Positions 62,494-64,000 of a DNA stretch of 64,000 nucleotides are shown piece by piece; the first letter of the stretch is position 1, and every line of letters starts with the position of its first letter. This DNA comes from Amycolatopsis methanolica 239 (GTDB lineage Bacteria; Actinomycetota; Actinomycetes; Mycobacteriales; Pseudonocardiaceae): NCBI RefSeq assembly GCF_000739085.1, contig NZ_CP009110.1:3410001-3474000 (forward strand), given 5' to 3'. The notes beneath the pieces were generated by a model. That model was not told the origin of the DNA. It made no database searches and saw only the letters and a program-made list of their open reading frames with translations. A program made the translations under genes and the position numbers.

Positions 62494-62830
62494 CACTCTT
62501 GTAAGTCACCCGCGTGGTCTAATCTGCGTGTCGAATCCGGCCACGGCCCGTGTCCGTTACTCCACCTGATCGGGCGGTTTGATCGCGGCACGACCGGATC
62601 GCGCCACACTCGATCACGGCGAGTGAGGACCGGCGCTCGCGTTGTCGCAGCGCATGACGGTGCGGCTCTTCCCGGCCCTCTGGACGCGTTCCAAACGTCG
62701 TTCGTCCGGGTGAGCCCGGACGGCTCGCGCGATCACCGAACTTCCCGATCACCGGCTGCTAGCGTCTTCCGTGCTCGCGACGGGGTCACCCGGAGCGGGC
62801 GGAACTGTAGCCGAGCGATCGGATGAGAGA
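62494..62830. other. Upstream region of secreted protein 1, conserved with that of secreted protein 2
   Basis: No gene. From about 62545 onward blocks are shared with 63437-63735: CTCCACCTGATCG, GATCACGGCG-GTGA, AACGTCGTTCGTCCGGGTGA, CCGTGCTCGCGACGG and GCGGAACTGTAG. The last two lie within 70 bases of the start codon and are the best candidates for shared promoter elements. Confidence 0.6.
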
Positions 62831-63136
62831 GTGCTGAAGAAGTCTGCGATTGTCGCCGCTGCCGCGGCCGGTTTCATGATGATCGGTTCCCCGGCCTTCG
62901 CCACGCAGGGCGCGTGGGACGAGGGTGGCGACACCGGCCAGCTGGGCCTGCTCAACGTCGACGACGTCGCCAACGACAACAACGTCGGTGTCTGCGACAA
63001 CAACGTCAACGTCCTGGGTGTCCAGGTGGCGGACGCGCTGGAGGGTGTCGGCGCGACTGTGCCGATCCTGTCGGGCGCTTCGGACGCGCAGTCCGGCGAC
63101 GCGCCGGACACCTGCGTCGCCGAGGCCGACAACTGA
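62831..63136 (+). CDS. Small secreted chaplin-like protein 1
   Basis: 101 residues, GTG start 62831. A signal peptide (VLKKSAIVAAAAAGFMMIG, cleaved at AFA-TQ) leads to a mature acidic protein with DNNVGVCDNNVNVLGVQVAD and a second Cys near the C-terminus. The pattern NN-V-x-V-C-x-N-x-V-N-V-x-G and two Cys resemble the chaplin core (VCGNSVNVIG...C) of streptomycete surface proteins, but the domain is more acidic. A surface role in aerial growth or adhesion is inference. Two terminators follow. Confidence 0.75.
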   Translation: MLKKSAIVAAAAAGFMMIGSPAFATQGAWDEGGDTGQLGLLNVDDVANDNNVGVCDNNVNVLGVQVADALEGVGATVPILSGASDAQSGDAPDTCVAEADN

Positions 63137-63190
63137 GGTCGCGGCAACGACCCTGAACCGGCTCCGCCGGCCGGGGTACTGTGCACGGGT

Positions 63191-63233
63191 GCGGACGGGA
63201 ATCACTGGTACTGATTCCCGTCCGCGCCTTTTC
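63191..63233 (+). terminator. Rho-independent terminator 1 after secreted protein 1
   Basis: GCGGACGGGAATCA (63191-63204), loop CTGGTAC, TGATTCCCGTCCGC (63212-63225): a perfect 14-base stem followed by GCCTTTTC. Strong by any standard for this GC content. Confidence 0.92.
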
Positions 63234-63252
63234 TTCGGGTAGGGAAAACGTG

Positions 63253-63288
63253 AACACCCGCATTCGAATTCGGATGCGGGTGTTTTTT
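63253..63288 (+). terminator. Rho-independent terminator 2 after secreted protein 1
   Basis: AACACCCGCAT (63253-63263), ten-base loop, ATGCGGGTGTT (63274-63284), then TTTT. It backs up terminator 1 within 30 bases and insulates the second gene copy. Confidence 0.92.
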
Positions 63289-63735
63289 CGTGCGCGGGAA
63301 CGGGCTTGCGGGGTGGCGCTCGCGGTGGCCACTGTGCCTGGACGGCTGCCGAGGCGCCTCCGGACAGTGGGTCGGAGGCGAATTGCATGCCGGTAAGCCA
63401 CACGTCCGGGCTAATTGCCCGAACTCGTCTGTTCACGTTGCGTGTCCACTTCTCCACCTGATCGAGGGGTTTAGACGCTGTACAACCGGCGTTCTGCGCG
63501 GTCGATCACGGCGCGTGAAAACCGGATTGAGGGAAAGGGGCGGATAATCGCAGCGCATCGCCTATGGGTGCGCGGAAGACTGGTTCGCGGCTACCGAAAC
63601 GTCGTTCGTCCGGGTGATGGCGACGGGCCCGTGCAATTGCTTTCGGCGCACCTTGCCGGCTGATAATGTCTGCCGTGCTCGCGACGGAAGTCTCGTCGCG
63701 GCGGAACTGTAGTCGAGTTGATGGGGAATAAAAAG

Positions 63736-64000
63736 GTGCTCAAGAAGTCCGCAATTGTTGCCGCTGCTGCGGCCGGTTTCATGATGATCGGTTCCCCGGC
63801 CTTCGCCACGCAGGGCGGGGGATGGGACGACGGCGGCGACACCGGTCAGCTGGGTCTGATCAACGTCGACGACGTTCTCAACGACAACAACGTCGGTGTC
63901 TGCGACAACAACGTCAACGTGCTCGGCGTCCAGGTGGCCGACGCCCTGAACGGCGTGGGCGTGACCGTGCCGATCCTGACCGGCGCCTCCGAGGCCGACT
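63736..64000 (+). CDS. Small secreted chaplin-like protein 2 (3' end beyond window)
   Basis: 88 residues visible. GTG 63736 matches the start of copy 1; an in-frame ATG at 63721 (MGNKK) is an alternative. Signal peptide identical to copy 1. The mature part differs by small changes: GGGWDDGGDTGQLGLINVDD, VLNDNNVGVCDNNVNVLGVQ and LNGVGVTVPILTGASEAD. It is most likely another chaplin-like surface protein, expressed from its own promoter. Confidence 0.75.
   Translation, partial: MLKKSAIVAAAAAGFMMIGSPAFATQGGGWDDGGDTGQLGLINVDDVLNDNNVGVCDNNVNVLGVQVADALNGVGVTVPILTGASEAD

Larger units (their letters stand above)
62545..64000 (+). repeat. Tandem duplication of secreted-protein gene plus promoter (unit about 905 bases)
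   Basis: Start codons at 62831 and 63736 are 905 bases apart. Coding parts are nearly identical (signal peptides identical from the GTG on). Upstream parts share ordered blocks but have diverged, whereas the double terminator region follows copy 1; copy 2 is cut by the window edge. Confidence 0.85.

Noticed and set aside
1-64000. CRISPR arrays, tRNA/rRNA genes, prophage or transposases
   Set aside because: I looked for regular direct repeats, cloverleaf-like blocks and transposase or integrase motifs and saw none; repeats present are the LGFP units, the flippase 5' copies and the secreted-protein duplication.

Overview
The window is high-GC actinobacterial DNA. It has GTG and TTG starts, ATGA/GTGA gene overlaps, GAGG-type ribosome sites, F420-type oxidoreductases, LGFP-repeat cell-wall amidase, chaplin-like secreted proteins and an isorenieratene-type carotenoid cluster. 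The gene content fits Pseudonocardiales (an Amycolatopsis-like genome); that placement is inference. No rRNA, tRNA, CRISPR, phage or insertion sequence was recognised. Both window edges cut genes.

Layout. 1-970: truncated flavin monooxygenase. 1204-10918: a dense block read here as one biosynthetic locus. It holds a GTP cyclohydrolase II homologue with a changed active-site Tyr, a creatininase-like hydrolase, an inositol-monophosphatase-like enzyme, a PLP enzyme, a glycosyltransferase, a methyltransferase, a T-fold pterin-synthase homologue without its catalytic Cys, an MDR dehydrogenase, a flippase-like membrane protein, a CDP-alcohol phosphotransferase and a membrane sulfatase/LtaS-like protein. 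Together they could make and export a GTP-derived, glycosylated, phospholipid-linked compound. 10951-15298: F420-type reductase, then LysR, benzoylformate decarboxylase and an aromatic-acid transporter. 15268-28107: transport, lipase, glycosidase and small regulators, with several decaying genes. 28146-36738: anti-sigma-like ATPase, pirin, ECF42 sigma with YCII partner, DUF1540 protein, secreted amidase, broken DUF4241 gene. 36739-43053: carotenoid cluster crtI-crtB-crtYc-crtYd-methyltransferase-crtU-Rieske, all on the minus strand and overlapping. 43153-46016: PEP mutase/isocitrate lyase-like enzyme, GH43, HdeD. 46013-50958: a LacI-controlled sugar island with intact regulator and operators but four frameshifted structural genes. 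50940-61672: DUF5313, two OhrR-type MarR regulators, Dps, amidohydrolase, DUF1015, then an AraC-controlled pair of Baeyer-Villiger-type and GMC oxidoreductases. 61873-64000: acetoacetate-decarboxylase-like protein and a tandem duplication of a small secreted protein gene with its upstream region.

A recurring theme is gene decay. About eleven loci are frameshifted, internally deleted or truncated, and four of them are alpha/beta hydrolases. Several carry multi-codon deletions or in-frame stops, so sequencing indels alone do not explain them, although single-base shifts (for example in a G4 run near 48919) could be read errors.
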